From: Acidimangrovimonas pyrenivorans | Lineage (GTDB): Bacteria; Pseudomonadota; Alphaproteobacteria; Rhodobacterales; Rhodobacteraceae | Length of the DNA stretch: 64,000 bases | Direction of reading: 5' to 3' | Assembly: GCF_042643245.1 (NCBI RefSeq) | Contig: NZ_JBHRSK010000018.1 | Span: forward strand, 75,346-139,345 | Part shown: piece by piece, positions 51,133 through 59,619 of the stretch | Layout: the number at the start of each line of letters is the position of its first letter | Numbering within the stretch: position 1 is the first letter of the stretch | Notes under the pieces: model-generated | What the model was told of the DNA's origin: nothing | Seen by the model: only the letters and a program-made list of their open reading frames with translations | Databases searched by the model: none | Translations under genes and position numbers: made by a program

Positions 51133-52087
51133 TCACCTTGTAGGTCGAGGGATCGGGCGGCAGGGTCGCGCTCGAGACACCGGTCGGCGTCACCGTGGTG
51201 TCGGCCACGGTGCTGGCCGTGCTTCCACCCGTCGCCTGGCTGGCCGAGGCCAGCGCCGCGTCGGTGGCGGCCGAGGTCGAATCGAGCACCGCGTTGGCGG
51301 TCGGCCCGGTGACCACGGTGTCGGGATCGCTCACCGGCTTGAGCAGCCCGGTCGGCCCCTCGGTGAAGCTGCCCTCGTATTTCAGCGATTCCGCCAGGGT
51401 CCGGACATGGACATGGGCGCCCTTCGGCACCCGGTCGAACAGGTCGATGGCATCCTGGTTGAACAGCCGGATGCAGCCGGCCGAGGTCGCCCGGCCGATG
51501 GTCGAGGGGTTGTTGGTGCCGTGGATCCGGTAATAGGTGTCGCGCTTACCGTTGTAGAGATAGAGCGCGCGGGCGCCGAGCGGGTTCTCGATCCCGCCGT
51601 CGAGGCCCTGGGCATAATCGCCGTATTTCTCGGGCTCGGTCTTGAGCATGTTGCGGGTCGGCTGCCAGTGCGGCCATTCCTGCTTGCGGCCGATGGTGGC
51701 GTCGCCGGAATAGCCCTTGCCCTCGCGGCCGACGGCGATGCCGTAGCGCATCGCCATGCCGTTCTCCATCACCAGGTAAAGCCGCCGGGCATAGGGATCG
51801 ACGACGATGGTGCCGGCCGGCTCGGGCCCGTTGTAATAGACCAGCGTGCGGGCATTCGAGCCCAGCAGGTAGCCCGGGTTGATGGCGTCGATGGTGATGC
51901 CGTTATCCTCCATCGTGCCATAGCGGGCGACGGTGGCGGGATCGGGGGCCTGGACCGCCGGCGTCTTGGGGTCGGGCGCATCCGGCTGGGAAGCGCAGGC
52001 GGCCACGCCCAGCACCAGCGCCAGGGCGGCGACGGCACGCAGGGGCCGGAAGGCTTGGGCCGGACGGCTCGGCTCGGCAAGAGTCAT
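51125..52087 (-). CDS. L,D-transpeptidase (YkuD domain) lipoprotein
   Basis: This envelope protein has 320 residues. The N-terminal signal carries a lipobox VAAC (Cys at about residue 31). The YkuD domain spans about residues 85–220, with RIHGTNNPSTIG and the catalytic SAGCIRLFN (Cys at about residue 205). The last roughly 80 residues are Ala/Ser/Thr-rich and probably disordered. Such enzymes make 3-3 peptidoglycan crosslinks or attach lipoproteins. The frame is open further upstream to 52174, but ATG 52087 starts just before the signal sequence. Confidence 0.88.
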   Translation of the reverse strand: MTLAEPSRPAQAFRPLRAVAALALVLGVAACASQPDAPDPKTPAVQAPDPATVARYGTMEDNGITIDAINPGYLLGSNARTLVYYNGPEPAGTIVVDPYARRLYLVMENGMAMRYGIAVGREGKGYSGDATIGRKQEWPHWQPTRNMLKTEPEKYGDYAQGLDGGIENPLGARALYLYNGKRDTYYRIHGTNNPSTIGRATSAGCIRLFNQDAIDLFDRVPKGAHVHVRTLAESLKYEGSFTEGPTGLLKPVSDPDTVVTGPTANAVLDSTSAATDAALASASQATGGSTASTVADTTVTPTGVSSATLPPDPSTYKVIN

Positions 52088-52290
52088 CTGGTCGTGTCCT
52101 TTCTCTCGTCCTTCCCGGCCGCGGGCCGGGCTTCGGGTTTCGCGCATCTGCGCCGCGTGCTGCCACAGCGTCAAGACCCGTGGCCCGCGGGGGCCACGCA
52201 GCGCGGCCTCCCGGCAACGCCGTCCGGCCCGGCCGCCGGCGGTTTCCCGCCCGCGCGCCCGGCCGGAACGGCCTGATAAGCGTCGGCTTT

Positions 52291-53499
52291 TCAGCCCACC
52301 ACGTTGTAGCCGGGCCCATAGGGATAGCCGGTGATATTCTCCGGCCCGTTTTCGCCTATCACCACAATGTCATGCTCGCGATACCCCCCGGCACCGGGCT
52401 GGCCCCGCGGAATGGTCAGCATCGGCTCCATCGAGATCACCATACCCGGTTCGAGCACGGTGTCGATATCCTCGCGCAGCTCGAGCCCGGCCTCGCGGCC
52501 GTAATAGTGGCTCAGGACGCCGAAACTGTGGCCATAGCCGAAGGTCCGGTATTGCAGCAGGTCGCGCTCGGCGAGGAAATCGTTGATCTGCGACGTGATC
52601 TCGGCGCAGCTCGCCCCCGGCTGCAGCAGGCCGAGCCCGTATTCGTGGGCGGCGACATTGGCCTGCCAGATCTCCAGGCTGGCCGCGTCGGGCTCGCCCA
52701 GGAACAGGGTCCGCTCCAGGGCGGTGTAGTAGCCCGAGATCATCGGGAAGGTATTGAGGCTGAGGATGTCGCCGCGCTTGAGCTTGCGGCCGGTCACCGG
52801 GTTGTGGGCGCCGTCGGTGTTCAGCCCCGACTGGAACCAGACCCAGGTATCGCGATACTCGGCTTCCGGGAAACGCCTGGCGATCTCCAGCTCCATCGCG
52901 TCGCGGCCGGCCATGGCGATGTCGATCTCGCGCGCGCCGTCGCGGATCGCCTCGCGGATGGCGTAGCCGCCGACATCCGCCACCGCCGCGCCGGCGCGGA
53001 TCAGCGCGATCTCGGCCTCCGACTTGACCATCCGCTGCGCCATCGTGGCCGGCGAGATGTCCATGCCGCGCTTGGGCTTGAGGAAGGCGCCCAGCTTTTC
53101 CGACTGGACCAGCGTCAGGTGGTCGGCCTCGACCCCCACCGCCTTGCCGGTGCCGGCGACATGGGCGACCGCGCGCCAGAAATTGTCGCGCGCCCAGTCG
53201 GTATAGGTCAGCGCGTCGCCATGGCTGCGGCGCCAGGGCTGGCCGGCATCGATGCCGGCGGCGATGGTGACGCAGGCGTCGCGGGTGACGACGCAGGCAT
53301 AGGGCCGGCCGAAGGCGCAGTAGAGAAAGCCGGAATAATAGGCGGTATTCTGCATCGAGGTGAGGACGACCGCGTCGAGCTCGTGCATCTCGAGGATGTC
53401 GCGCAGCCCTTCCAGCCGGCTCTCGTATTCCTCGGGCGCGAAGGGCAGCGCCGCCTTGTCGCCGTTGTGGAAGCGGTAGAATTCGGGACGTTCCGTCAT
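52291..53499 (-). CDS. Creatinase (creatine amidinohydrolase)-like M24 protein
   Basis: This protein of 402 residues is as long as Pseudomonas creatinase and shares, from memory, several blocks: RFHNGDKA, NTAYYSGFLYCAFGRPYACVVT, GQPWRRSHGD, DTWVWFQSGLNTDGAHNPVTGRK (catalytic His region), FPMISGYYTALERTLFLG, LLQYRTFGYGHSFGVLSHYYGREAGLELRED and GGYREHDI. Creatinase hydrolyses creatine to sarcosine and urea; it has the pita-bread fold without bound metal. Neither creatininase nor sarcosine oxidase genes adjoin. Other M24 hydrolases are the alternative, but the match is strong. Confidence 0.82.
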   Translation of the reverse strand: MTERPEFYRFHNGDKAALPFAPEEYESRLEGLRDILEMHELDAVVLTSMQNTAYYSGFLYCAFGRPYACVVTRDACVTIAAGIDAGQPWRRSHGDALTYTDWARDNFWRAVAHVAGTGKAVGVEADHLTLVQSEKLGAFLKPKRGMDISPATMAQRMVKSEAEIALIRAGAAVADVGGYAIREAIRDGAREIDIAMAGRDAMELEIARRFPEAEYRDTWVWFQSGLNTDGAHNPVTGRKLKRGDILSLNTFPMISGYYTALERTLFLGEPDAASLEIWQANVAAHEYGLGLLQPGASCAEITSQINDFLAERDLLQYRTFGYGHSFGVLSHYYGREAGLELREDIDTVLEPGMVISMEPMLTIPRGQPGAGGYREHDIVVIGENGPENITGYPYGPGYNVVG

Positions 53500-53939
53500 G
53501 TCAGACCTCCTGAAGGGGGCCTCGGCGGCGCCGGGCCCCGAAAGATCCCGGCGTGCAGGACGAGAAAGGGCGGGAGCATCTCTCCCCGTGACGACGCCAT
53601 CGCCACCGGCCCGGGCGCAGAATGCGGCGGCGCGGCGCGGCTGGCAAGGGGGAATGGCGCGCCCCCGTACGGTCCAAAATGCCGGGCAGAGGAGGCCCGC
53701 CAATCGCACTTGAGGCGCCGACCGATCTTGTCTGTTGGCACACCCTGCGCAGGGCGAGCGCCGGTCCGTGGGGTGGCGCCTCCAACTTTGGAATGGCGCG
53801 CTTCATGGTAGCCAAGCCCCTCCTAACTCCGAGCGTTGCGCGCGGGTCCCCAAAGCGCCAGCCCGCCGGGACGGGCGGGCGCTCGCCCTGCGCGTTTCAC
53901 GCGCGCACCGGGCGGAATAGTGCTCCGAACGCCGCGCCT
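53500..53939. other. Intergenic region creatinase / EamA exporter
   Basis: The 440-bp gap is mostly the second copy of the long dispersed repeat (53731–53919). The rest holds the creatinase leader. A minus-strand frame starting near 53815 is conserved with the repeat itself and is not called as a gene. No terminator is evident for the exporter gene. Confidence 0.55.
53731..53919 (-). repeat. Long dispersed repeat, copy 2 (inverted)
   Basis: Read on the minus strand, this copy follows the same order as 2386–2568: the GCGCGT-GAA-ACGCGC palindrome, the GAGCGCCCGCCCGTCCCGGC hairpin region, CTTTGGGGACCCGCGCGCAA, the AGGAGGGG box, TGGCTACCATGAAGCGC, and a terminal GCGCTCGCCCTGCGC. Differences between copies are scattered substitutions and small changes, not a single block, so they diverged from a common element. 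Confidence 0.75.
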
Positions 53940-54848
53940 TCACTCCTCCTTCAACAGCAGCACCAGCGCCAGCGCGGTCAGCGCCACGCCGATCGCCACC
54001 CGGCCCGGCGGCAGGCCGTGGCCCAGCGCCATCTGCCACAGGATCACCCAGCTCGGCGTCAGGTAGGTATAGGCCATCACCTTCGCGGCCGGCAGCCGCA
54101 GCGCCGCGTATTGCAGCAGCACGAAGGTCCAGGCGCTGGCGAAGATCGAGATGTAGATCAGCGTGATCCAGACGATACCCGGCAGGTGGGCCCAGTCCGT
54201 CGCCCGGATGTCGTTCCAGCCCCAGGCGACGAGGATGACGAAACCGGCCACGTTCATGCCGAAGGAGAACACGATCGGCGGCTCGCCCCGGTTCAGCTTG
54301 CGCACCATCGGGGTATAGATCGCGTGGGCGATGCAGCCGAGGAAATAGATCGCCTCGCCGCGGCCGATCTCGAACCGCGCCGCCAGCTGCGGATCGCCGC
54401 GGAAGATCACCCACAGCGCCCCCAGCGCCCCGATCGCCAGCCCGCCGGCGATCCGCGCGGTGGTGATCTGGCGCAGCAGCAACCAGCCGAAGCCCGCCGC
54501 CATCACCGGCGTCAGGGTGAAGACGGCCGCGGCCGAGACCGGGGCGGCCGTCTTCAGCCCCTCGAACATCAGCACGAAATAGGCCGCGAACAGCCCGCCC
54601 AGCACGGCATAGCGCCACGGCGCCCGCAGGGCGCTGCGCGGCAGCCCCGTCGTCGCCATCATCGCGGCGCCGATCACTACCCCGGCGATCAGGAACCGCG
54701 CCGCGTTGAGCGCCGCCGGCGGGATCTCGTTGGCCGCCATCGCGCCGAGGCTGAACGACCCGGCGACCAGCGCCGAGAACAGCAGCATCGCCAGGTGGCC
54801 GCGGATCGACTCGTTGTCCCTCACACCCGTACTCACGCCACCGGCCAT
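53940..54848 (-). CDS. EamA/DMT family transporter
   Basis: This inner-membrane protein of about 302 residues has ten predicted helices in two EamA repeats. Examples are GHLAMLLFSALVAGSFSLGAM, LKTAAPVSAAAVFTLTPVMAAGFGWLLL and the second repeat FASAWTFVLLQYAALRLPAAKVMAYTYLTPSW. DMT proteins export metabolites such as amino acids; the substrate is unknown. ATG 54848 (with AGGAGG upstream) overlaps the LysR stop by 16 bases; GTG 54836 gives a GTGA overlap and is an alternative start. It is coupled to the LysR gene upstream, its likely regulator. Confidence 0.87.
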   Translation of the reverse strand: MAGGVSTGVRDNESIRGHLAMLLFSALVAGSFSLGAMAANEIPPAALNAARFLIAGVVIGAAMMATTGLPRSALRAPWRYAVLGGLFAAYFVLMFEGLKTAAPVSAAAVFTLTPVMAAGFGWLLLRQITTARIAGGLAIGALGALWVIFRGDPQLAARFEIGRGEAIYFLGCIAHAIYTPMVRKLNRGEPPIVFSFGMNVAGFVILVAWGWNDIRATDWAHLPGIVWITLIYISIFASAWTFVLLQYAALRLPAAKVMAYTYLTPSWVILWQMALGHGLPPGRVAIGVALTALALVLLLKEE

Positions 54849-55720
54849 GCCTTCGCCGCCTCCTTGAGATGCTGCAGGAAGGCCTGCACCTTCGGCGTCC
54901 GGTGCAGGTCGACATGGGTGACCAGCCAGATATCCGCCCGCCATTCCGCCCGCGCCGGCATCACCTCGACGACGCCGCAGCCCTCACCCGCGCGCCAGGC
55001 CGGCAGGAAGCCGATCCCGGCCCCGTCCAGCACCGCCTGGACCAGCGCCGCCGGTTCGGTCGCGCGGTAGGTGATGGCGCTGTCGGGCACGTTCTCCTTC
55101 ATCCAGCGATAGAACGGCGCCCGCGGCGCCCCGCCGTCCTGGCCGACGAAGCGGTGGCCCTCGAACTCCTCCGGCCCTGCCGGCAGGCCGTGACGGTCGA
55201 CATAGCTCTGCGCGGCATAGAGCGCGTAGCTCGAGCGCAGGAAGGGCTGGGCCACGTTGTCGGGCTCTTCCGGCGCCGCGCCGGCACGGATCGCGACATG
55301 GGCCTCGCCGTATTCCAGCCGCAGCAGCCGGGTGTCGGTGACATAGCGCACCGTCAGCCCGGGATGGGCCTGCTGGAACGAAACCAGCACCGGGGTCAGC
55401 AGGGTGGCGAAATCGGGCAGCGAGGTGACGACGAGCTCGCCCGTCACCGCCGCCCCGGCGCCGCGCAGCCGGGCCGCGAGCTGGGCGAACTGGTCCTCGG
55501 TCGCCTGCGCCACCTGCAGCAGGTCGCGCCCCGCCTCGGTCGGGGTGTAGCCCCGGGCATGGCGCTGGAACAGCTTGACGCCCAACCGTTTTTCCAGCGC
55601 GTCGACATGGCGGATGACGGTGGCGTGATGCACCCCCAGCGCCTCGGCCGCGCCCGAGACGGTGCCGATCCGCGCGACATGATAGGCGGTGCGTATCTCG
55701 TCCCAGGTCTCGATCGGCAT
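54833..55720 (-). CDS. LysR-family transcriptional regulator
   Basis: This regulator of 295 residues has the N-terminal helix-turn-helix IRTAYHVARIGTVSGAAEALGVHHATVIRHVDALEKRLG and a substrate-binding domain (about residues 90–290, ELVVTSLPDFATLLTP, LDGAGIGFLPAW). It is in one operon with the EamA exporter, unlike the usual divergent layout, and may control the exporter and itself. A hairpin-tail repeat lies upstream. Confidence 0.9.
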   Translation of the reverse strand: MPIETWDEIRTAYHVARIGTVSGAAEALGVHHATVIRHVDALEKRLGVKLFQRHARGYTPTEAGRDLLQVAQATEDQFAQLAARLRGAGAAVTGELVVTSLPDFATLLTPVLVSFQQAHPGLTVRYVTDTRLLRLEYGEAHVAIRAGAAPEEPDNVAQPFLRSSYALYAAQSYVDRHGLPAGPEEFEGHRFVGQDGGAPRAPFYRWMKENVPDSAITYRATEPAALVQAVLDGAGIGFLPAWRAGEGCGVVEVMPARAEWRADIWLVTHVDLHRTPKVQAFLQHLKEAAKAWPVA

Positions 55721-55808
55721 GGTCCCCTCCGGCGTGCCGGCCCAGCAAGGGGCATTTCGCGCCCGAATGCAATCCCGTGCGGGGCCCGTGCGGGGCCCGA
55801 CCGCCGGA

Positions 55809-55853
55809 CCGGGGCGCTGCCCCGGACCCCGGAGTATTTCGGCAAAGAAGAAG
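55809..55853 (+). repeat. Hairpin-tail repeat, copy F
   Basis: A hairpin CCGGGGC-GCT-GCCCCGG (55809–55825) is followed by ACCCCGGAGTATTTCGGC-AAAGAAGAAG (55826–55853). It is the cleanest plus-strand copy and nearly identical to copy B. It lies between the LysR and ffh genes. Confidence 0.75.
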
Positions 55854-55949
55854 AGCGCGGCAGCCCCCTGCCATCTTCCCCTGAGCGGAAATATCCCGGG
55901 GGGAGGCGCCGCAGGCGACGGGGGGCAGCGCCCCCTGCCCGTTCCCCAG

Positions 55950-55985
55950 CCGCGCACCCGGCCGCGCACCCGGCCTCGCACCCGG
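55950..55985. repeat. Tandem 12-bp repeat, three copies
   Basis: CCGCGCACCCGG occurs at 55950–55961 and 55962–55973 and, with one change (CCTCGCACCCGG), at 55974–55985; a partial fourth copy follows. It lies just upstream of the ffh promoter. Confidence 0.85.
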
Positions 55986-56006
55986 CCGCGCCCGCGCGAG
56001 GGTTTC

Positions 56007-56035
56007 TTGACTCTGCCCCCGGTTCTGCCCTAAAC
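56007..56035 (+). promoter_or_regulatory. Probable ffh promoter
   Basis: -35 TTGACT (56007–56012), a 17-bp spacer and -10 CTAAAC (56030–56035). It would give a leader of about 150 nucleotides before ffh. Confidence 0.5.
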
Positions 56036-56190
56036 GGCGCCATCTGCCGGAAGTCCGTCAAGCTTCCGGTCCCCGGCGCGACCGGGGATCGCCACCCGTC
56101 AGCGAGGTTTCGCCCGCGGGTGCGATTGGCGTTTGGGCCGTCCCGTCTTACATACGGGGCACGTAGCAACAGGGTCGAAGGAGACCGGGC

Positions 56191-57705
56191 ATGTTCGAGA
56201 ATCTGTCAGAACGCCTTGGCGGCGTCTTCGACCGGCTGACCAAGCAGGGCGCGCTGAGCGAGGACGACGTCAAGACCGCGCTGCGCGAGGTCCGCGTCGC
56301 GCTGCTCGAGGCCGACGTCTCGCTGCCCGTCGCCCGCGACTTCGTCAAGAAGGTCCAGAGCCAGGCCACCGGCCAGGCCGTCACCAAGTCGATCACCCCC
56401 GGCCAGCAGGTCGTCAAGATCGTCCACGACGCGCTGATCGACGTGCTGCGCGGCGAGGAAGAGCCCGGCGCGCTGAAGATCGACAACCCGCCGGCGCCGA
56501 TCCTGATGGTCGGCCTGCAGGGCTCGGGCAAGACGACCACCACCGCCAAGCTGGCCAAACGGCTCAAGGACAAGCAGGGCAAGCGGGTGCTGATGGCCTC
56601 GCTCGACACCAACCGCCCGGCGGCGATGGAGCAGCTGGCCATTCTCGGCACCCAGATCGGCGTCGACACCCTGCCGATCGTCAAGGGCGAGAGCGCGGTC
56701 CAGATCGCCAAGCGCGCCAAGCAGCAGGCGACGCTGGGCGGCTACGACGTCTACATGCTCGACACCGCCGGCCGGCTGCATATCGACGAAGTGCTGATGG
56801 ACGAGGTCCAGGCGGTGCGCGACGTCGCCACCCCGCGCGAGACGCTCTTGGTGGTCGACGGCCTGACCGGCCAGGACGCGGTCAACGTCGCCACCGAGTT
56901 CGACGGCAAGGTCGGCATCTCGGGCGTGGTGCTGACCCGGATGGACGGCGACGGCCGCGGCGGCGCGGCACTTTCCATGCGCGCCGTCACCGGCAAGCCG
57001 ATCCGCTTCGTCGGCCTGGGCGAGAAGATGGATGCGCTCGAGACCTTCGAGCCCGAGCGCGTCGCCGGCCGCATCCTCGGCATGGGCGACATCGTCGCGC
57101 TGGTCGAGAAGGCGCAGGAGACGCTCGAGGCCGAGCAGATGGAACGCCAGATGAAGCGTTTCAAGAAGGGCCTGTTCAACATGAACGACCTGCGCGACCA
57201 GCTTGAGCAGATGCTCAAGATGGGCGGCATGCAGTCGATCATGGGGATGATGCCGGGCATGGGCAAGATGCAGAAGGCGGCTGCCCAGGCCGGCTTCGAC
57301 GACACCATGCTGCGGCGCCAGATCGCGCTGATCAACTCGATGACCAAGCAGGAGCGGGCCCGGCCCGAGCTGCTGCAGGCCAGCCGCAAGAAACGCATCG
57401 CCACCGGCGCCGGGCTGGAAGTGTCCGAGCTGAACAAGCTGCTGAAGATGCACCGCCAGATGGCGGACATGATGAAGAAGATGGGCAAGAAGGGCATGCT
57501 CAAGCAGGCGATGAAGAGCATGTTCGGCAAGGGCGGCGGCATGCCGGACCCGAGCCAGATCGATCCCTCGCAGCTCGATCCGGCGGCGATGAAGGCCGCG
57601 GCCCAGGCGATGAAGGGCGGCATGCCGGGCGGCATGGGCGGCCTGCCCGGGCTCGGCGGCGGCAACCTGCCCGCCGGCCTGTCCGGTTTCGGGAAGAAGA
57701 AGTGA
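56191..57705 (+). CDS. ffh: Signal recognition particle GTPase Ffh
   Basis: This protein of 504 residues directs ribosomes making membrane proteins to FtsY. The NG domain has P-loop GLQGSGKTTTTAKLA (about residues 107–121), DTNRPAAMEQL, DTAGRLHIDE and VLTRMDGDGRGGAAL. The Met-rich M domain (about residues 320–450) binds 4.5S RNA, with MQSIMGMMPGMGKM and the RRKR-like SRKKRIATGAG. The C-terminal tail is Gly/Met-rich and ends GFGKKK. GAAGGAG precedes the start. The 4.5S RNA gene is not in the window. Confidence 0.97.
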   Translation: MFENLSERLGGVFDRLTKQGALSEDDVKTALREVRVALLEADVSLPVARDFVKKVQSQATGQAVTKSITPGQQVVKIVHDALIDVLRGEEEPGALKIDNPPAPILMVGLQGSGKTTTTAKLAKRLKDKQGKRVLMASLDTNRPAAMEQLAILGTQIGVDTLPIVKGESAVQIAKRAKQQATLGGYDVYMLDTAGRLHIDEVLMDEVQAVRDVATPRETLLVVDGLTGQDAVNVATEFDGKVGISGVVLTRMDGDGRGGAALSMRAVTGKPIRFVGLGEKMDALETFEPERVAGRILGMGDIVALVEKAQETLEAEQMERQMKRFKKGLFNMNDLRDQLEQMLKMGGMQSIMGMMPGMGKMQKAAAQAGFDDTMLRRQIALINSMTKQERARPELLQASRKKRIATGAGLEVSELNKLLKMHRQMADMMKKMGKKGMLKQAMKSMFGKGGGMPDPSQIDPSQLDPAAMKAAAQAMKGGMPGGMGGLPGLGGGNLPAGLSGFGKKK

Positions 57706-57775
57706 CGTACCGCACCGGCATAGGCGCAGAGGCCGGCCGCAGGGCCGCCGCCCCCGTTCGCGGGAGGGGTCGGGC

Positions 57776-58315
57776 ATGACGGTCCCGCATCTCGCCGATA
57801 CCCCGGTGCTGGAAACCGAACGGCTGATCCTGCGCGCGCCGCAGGCCGGCGACTGGCCGGCCTATTCCGCCTTCATGGCCAGCGACCGCGCGCGGTATGT
57901 CCGGCCGACCGACTACGACCCGGCCCTGACCTGGCGCGGCTTCGGCCATTTCATCGGCCATTGGGTGATGTGCGGCTTCGGCCAGTTCGTCGTCACCGAG
58001 CGCGAGAACGGTGCCGTCCTCGGCGCCACCGGCCACTGGTTTCCCGCCGGCTGGCCCGAGCGCGAGATCGGCTGGATGGTCTGGGCGCCCGAGGCCGAGG
58101 GCAAGGGCATCGCCTACGAGGCCGCCGCCGCGGTGCGCGACCACAGTTTCGGCACGCTGGGCTGGGACACCGCCGTCAGCTATATCGCCCCGGCCAACAG
58201 CCGCTCGATCGCGCTGGCCGAGCGGCTCGGCGCCCGGCTCGACCCGCAGGCGCAGGCGCCCGGGGGGCATGGCGAGGTCCTCGTCTACCGCCACCCCAAG
58301 CCGGAGGGCCTGTAA
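57776..58315 (+). CDS. GNAT family N-acetyltransferase (RimJ/RimL type), tandem copy 1
   Basis: This protein of 179 residues opens with PVLETERLILRAPQAGDW, the usual RimJ/RimL start, and has the acetyl-CoA region GWMVWAPEAEGKGIAYEAAAAV and NSRSIALAERLGARLD. The substrate is unknown. It is a paralogue of the next gene, with which it overlaps by one base (TAATG). A GGGAGGGG lies upstream. Position between ffh and rpsP suggests cotranscription with translation genes. Confidence 0.88.
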   Translation: MTVPHLADTPVLETERLILRAPQAGDWPAYSAFMASDRARYVRPTDYDPALTWRGFGHFIGHWVMCGFGQFVVTERENGAVLGATGHWFPAGWPEREIGWMVWAPEAEGKGIAYEAAAAVRDHSFGTLGWDTAVSYIAPANSRSIALAERLGARLDPQAQAPGGHGEVLVYRHPKPEGL

Positions 58316-58845
58316 TGCTCGACATCGCCTCCGCCATCCCGGTGCTGGAAACCGAACGGCTGGTCCTGCGCGGCCCGAAGCCCGCGGATTTCGAGCCCAT
58401 CGCCACCTTCTTCGCCGACGAAGAGCGCGCCTGGGGCTTCGGCGGCGCCATCGACCGGCCCGAGGCCTGGCGCTGGTTCGCCTCGATGATCGGCCACTGG
58501 GCGCTGCGCGGCTACGGCTTCTGGGTCATCACCGACAAGGCCGACGGCACGCCGCTGGGCATCACCGGCCTGTGGGAGCCCGAGGGCTGGCCCGAGCCCA
58601 AGCTGGGCTGGGGCGTCTTCGAGGGCGCCGAGGGCCGCGGCATCGCCTACGAGGCCGCGATGGCGGCCCGGGCCCATGCCTACGACACGCTCGGCCTGCC
58701 GGCGCTCAGCTCGAACATCTTCCCCGGCAACGGCCGCTCGATCGCGCTGGCCGAGCGCATGGGGCCCCGGTTCGAGCGGGAATACGACAACGTCAAGCAC
58801 GGGCGGGAACTCGTCTACCGCCATCCCAGACCGGAGGCCGCATGA
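58315..58845 (+). CDS. GNAT family N-acetyltransferase, tandem copy 2
   Basis: This protein of 176 residues is a paralogue of the preceding gene: PVLETERLVLRGPKPADF, GWGVFEGAEGRGIAYEAAMAAR and NGRSIALAERMGPRFE correspond position by position. The pair arose by tandem duplication and has diverged, so the two may acetylate different targets. The stop overlaps the chorismate mutase start (ATGA). Confidence 0.88.
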   Translation: MLDIASAIPVLETERLVLRGPKPADFEPIATFFADEERAWGFGGAIDRPEAWRWFASMIGHWALRGYGFWVITDKADGTPLGITGLWEPEGWPEPKLGWGVFEGAEGRGIAYEAAMAARAHAYDTLGLPALSSNIFPGNGRSIALAERMGPRFEREYDNVKHGRELVYRHPRPEAA

Positions 58846-59138
58846 CCGACGACGCCACCCGCGCCCAGGCGCTGCTGCAGGACCATCGCGAGTCGATCGA
58901 CCGGCTCGACGCGATCCTCGTCTTCACCCTCGCCGAGCGGTTCAAGCACACCCAGTCGGTGGGCCGGCTCAAGGCCGCGCACGACCTGCCGCCCTCGGAC
59001 CCGGCGCGCGAGGAGCGCCAGATCGAGCGGCTCGAGCGGCTGTCGCAAGAGGCCGATCTCGACCCCGAATTCGCCAAGAAATTCCTGAACTTCATCATTT
59101 CCGAAGTGATCAGGCACCACGAGAAACTGCAGAAATGA
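58842..59138 (+). CDS. Chorismate mutase (AroQ class)
   Basis: This all-helical domain of 98 residues converts chorismate to prephenate for Phe and Tyr synthesis. AroQ features are the first helix RESIDRLDAILVFTLAERFKHTQSVGRLKA with the conserved Arg and Lys, then REERQIERLERLSQEADLDPEFAKKFLNFIISEVIRHHE. It is a stand-alone mutase without a prephenate dehydratase domain. It is coupled to the GNAT pair and lies before rpsP. Confidence 0.9.
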   Translation: MTDDATRAQALLQDHRESIDRLDAILVFTLAERFKHTQSVGRLKAAHDLPPSDPAREERQIERLERLSQEADLDPEFAKKFLNFIISEVIRHHEKLQK

Positions 59139-59179
59139 CGGGCTGACGCCCGCCCAAGCCAAACCAAGGAGACACTGAC

Positions 59180-59557
59180 ATGGCTATGAAAATCCGCCTC
59201 GCCCGTGGGGGTTCCAAGAAGCGTCCGCACTACGCGATCGTCGCGTCCGACAGCCGCATGCCGCGCGACGGCCGCTTCATCGAGAAGCTGGGCACCTACA
59301 ACCCGCTGCTGCCGAAAGACAGCGAAGAGCGCGTCAAGATGAACATGGAGCGGGTCCAGTACTGGCTCGACCAGGGCGCCCAGCCGACCGACCGCATCGC
59401 CCGCTTCCTGGAAGCCGCCGGCACCCGCGAGAAGGCCGTCCGCAACAACCCGAACAAGGCCGTTCCGGGCAAGAAAGCCGCCGAGCGCGCCGCCGCCAAG
59501 GCCGAGAAGGCCGCCGAGGCCGCTGCCCCGGCCGAAGAGGCCGCCGCCGAGGAATGA
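59180..59557 (+). CDS. rpsP: 30S ribosomal protein S16
   Basis: This protein has 125 residues. The S16 domain (about residues 1–80) starts MAMKIRLARGGSKKRPHYAIV and has LGTYNPLLPKD and YWLDQGAQPTD. The last roughly 40 residues are an Ala/Lys/Glu-rich tail typical of alphaproteobacterial S16. AAGGAGA lies nine bases before the start. Confidence 0.98.
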   Translation: MAMKIRLARGGSKKRPHYAIVASDSRMPRDGRFIEKLGTYNPLLPKDSEERVKMNMERVQYWLDQGAQPTDRIARFLEAAGTREKAVRNNPNKAVPGKKAAERAAAKAEKAAEAAAPAEEAAAEE

Positions 59558-59619
59558 GATCGGCGCGGGCGGGCCGGTGATGGCCCGCCCCGCTTGTCTC
59601 TGGCCGGAGGGAGGACAGC

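Larger units (their letters stand above)
55721..56190. other. Divergent intergenic region LysR / ffh
   Basis: The gap of 470 bp holds hairpin-tail copy F, a 12-bp tandem repeat (55950–55985), a probable ffh promoter (56007–56035), a 7-bp hairpin TCCCCGG-CGCGA-CCGGGGA in the ffh leader and a second possible promoter (TTGGCG, 17 bp, TACATA, about 56127–56156). I see no gene. Confidence 0.6.

Noticed and set aside
55950..55985. CRISPR-like array
   Set aside because: The units are 12 bp, directly adjacent and without spacers, so this is a simple tandem repeat.
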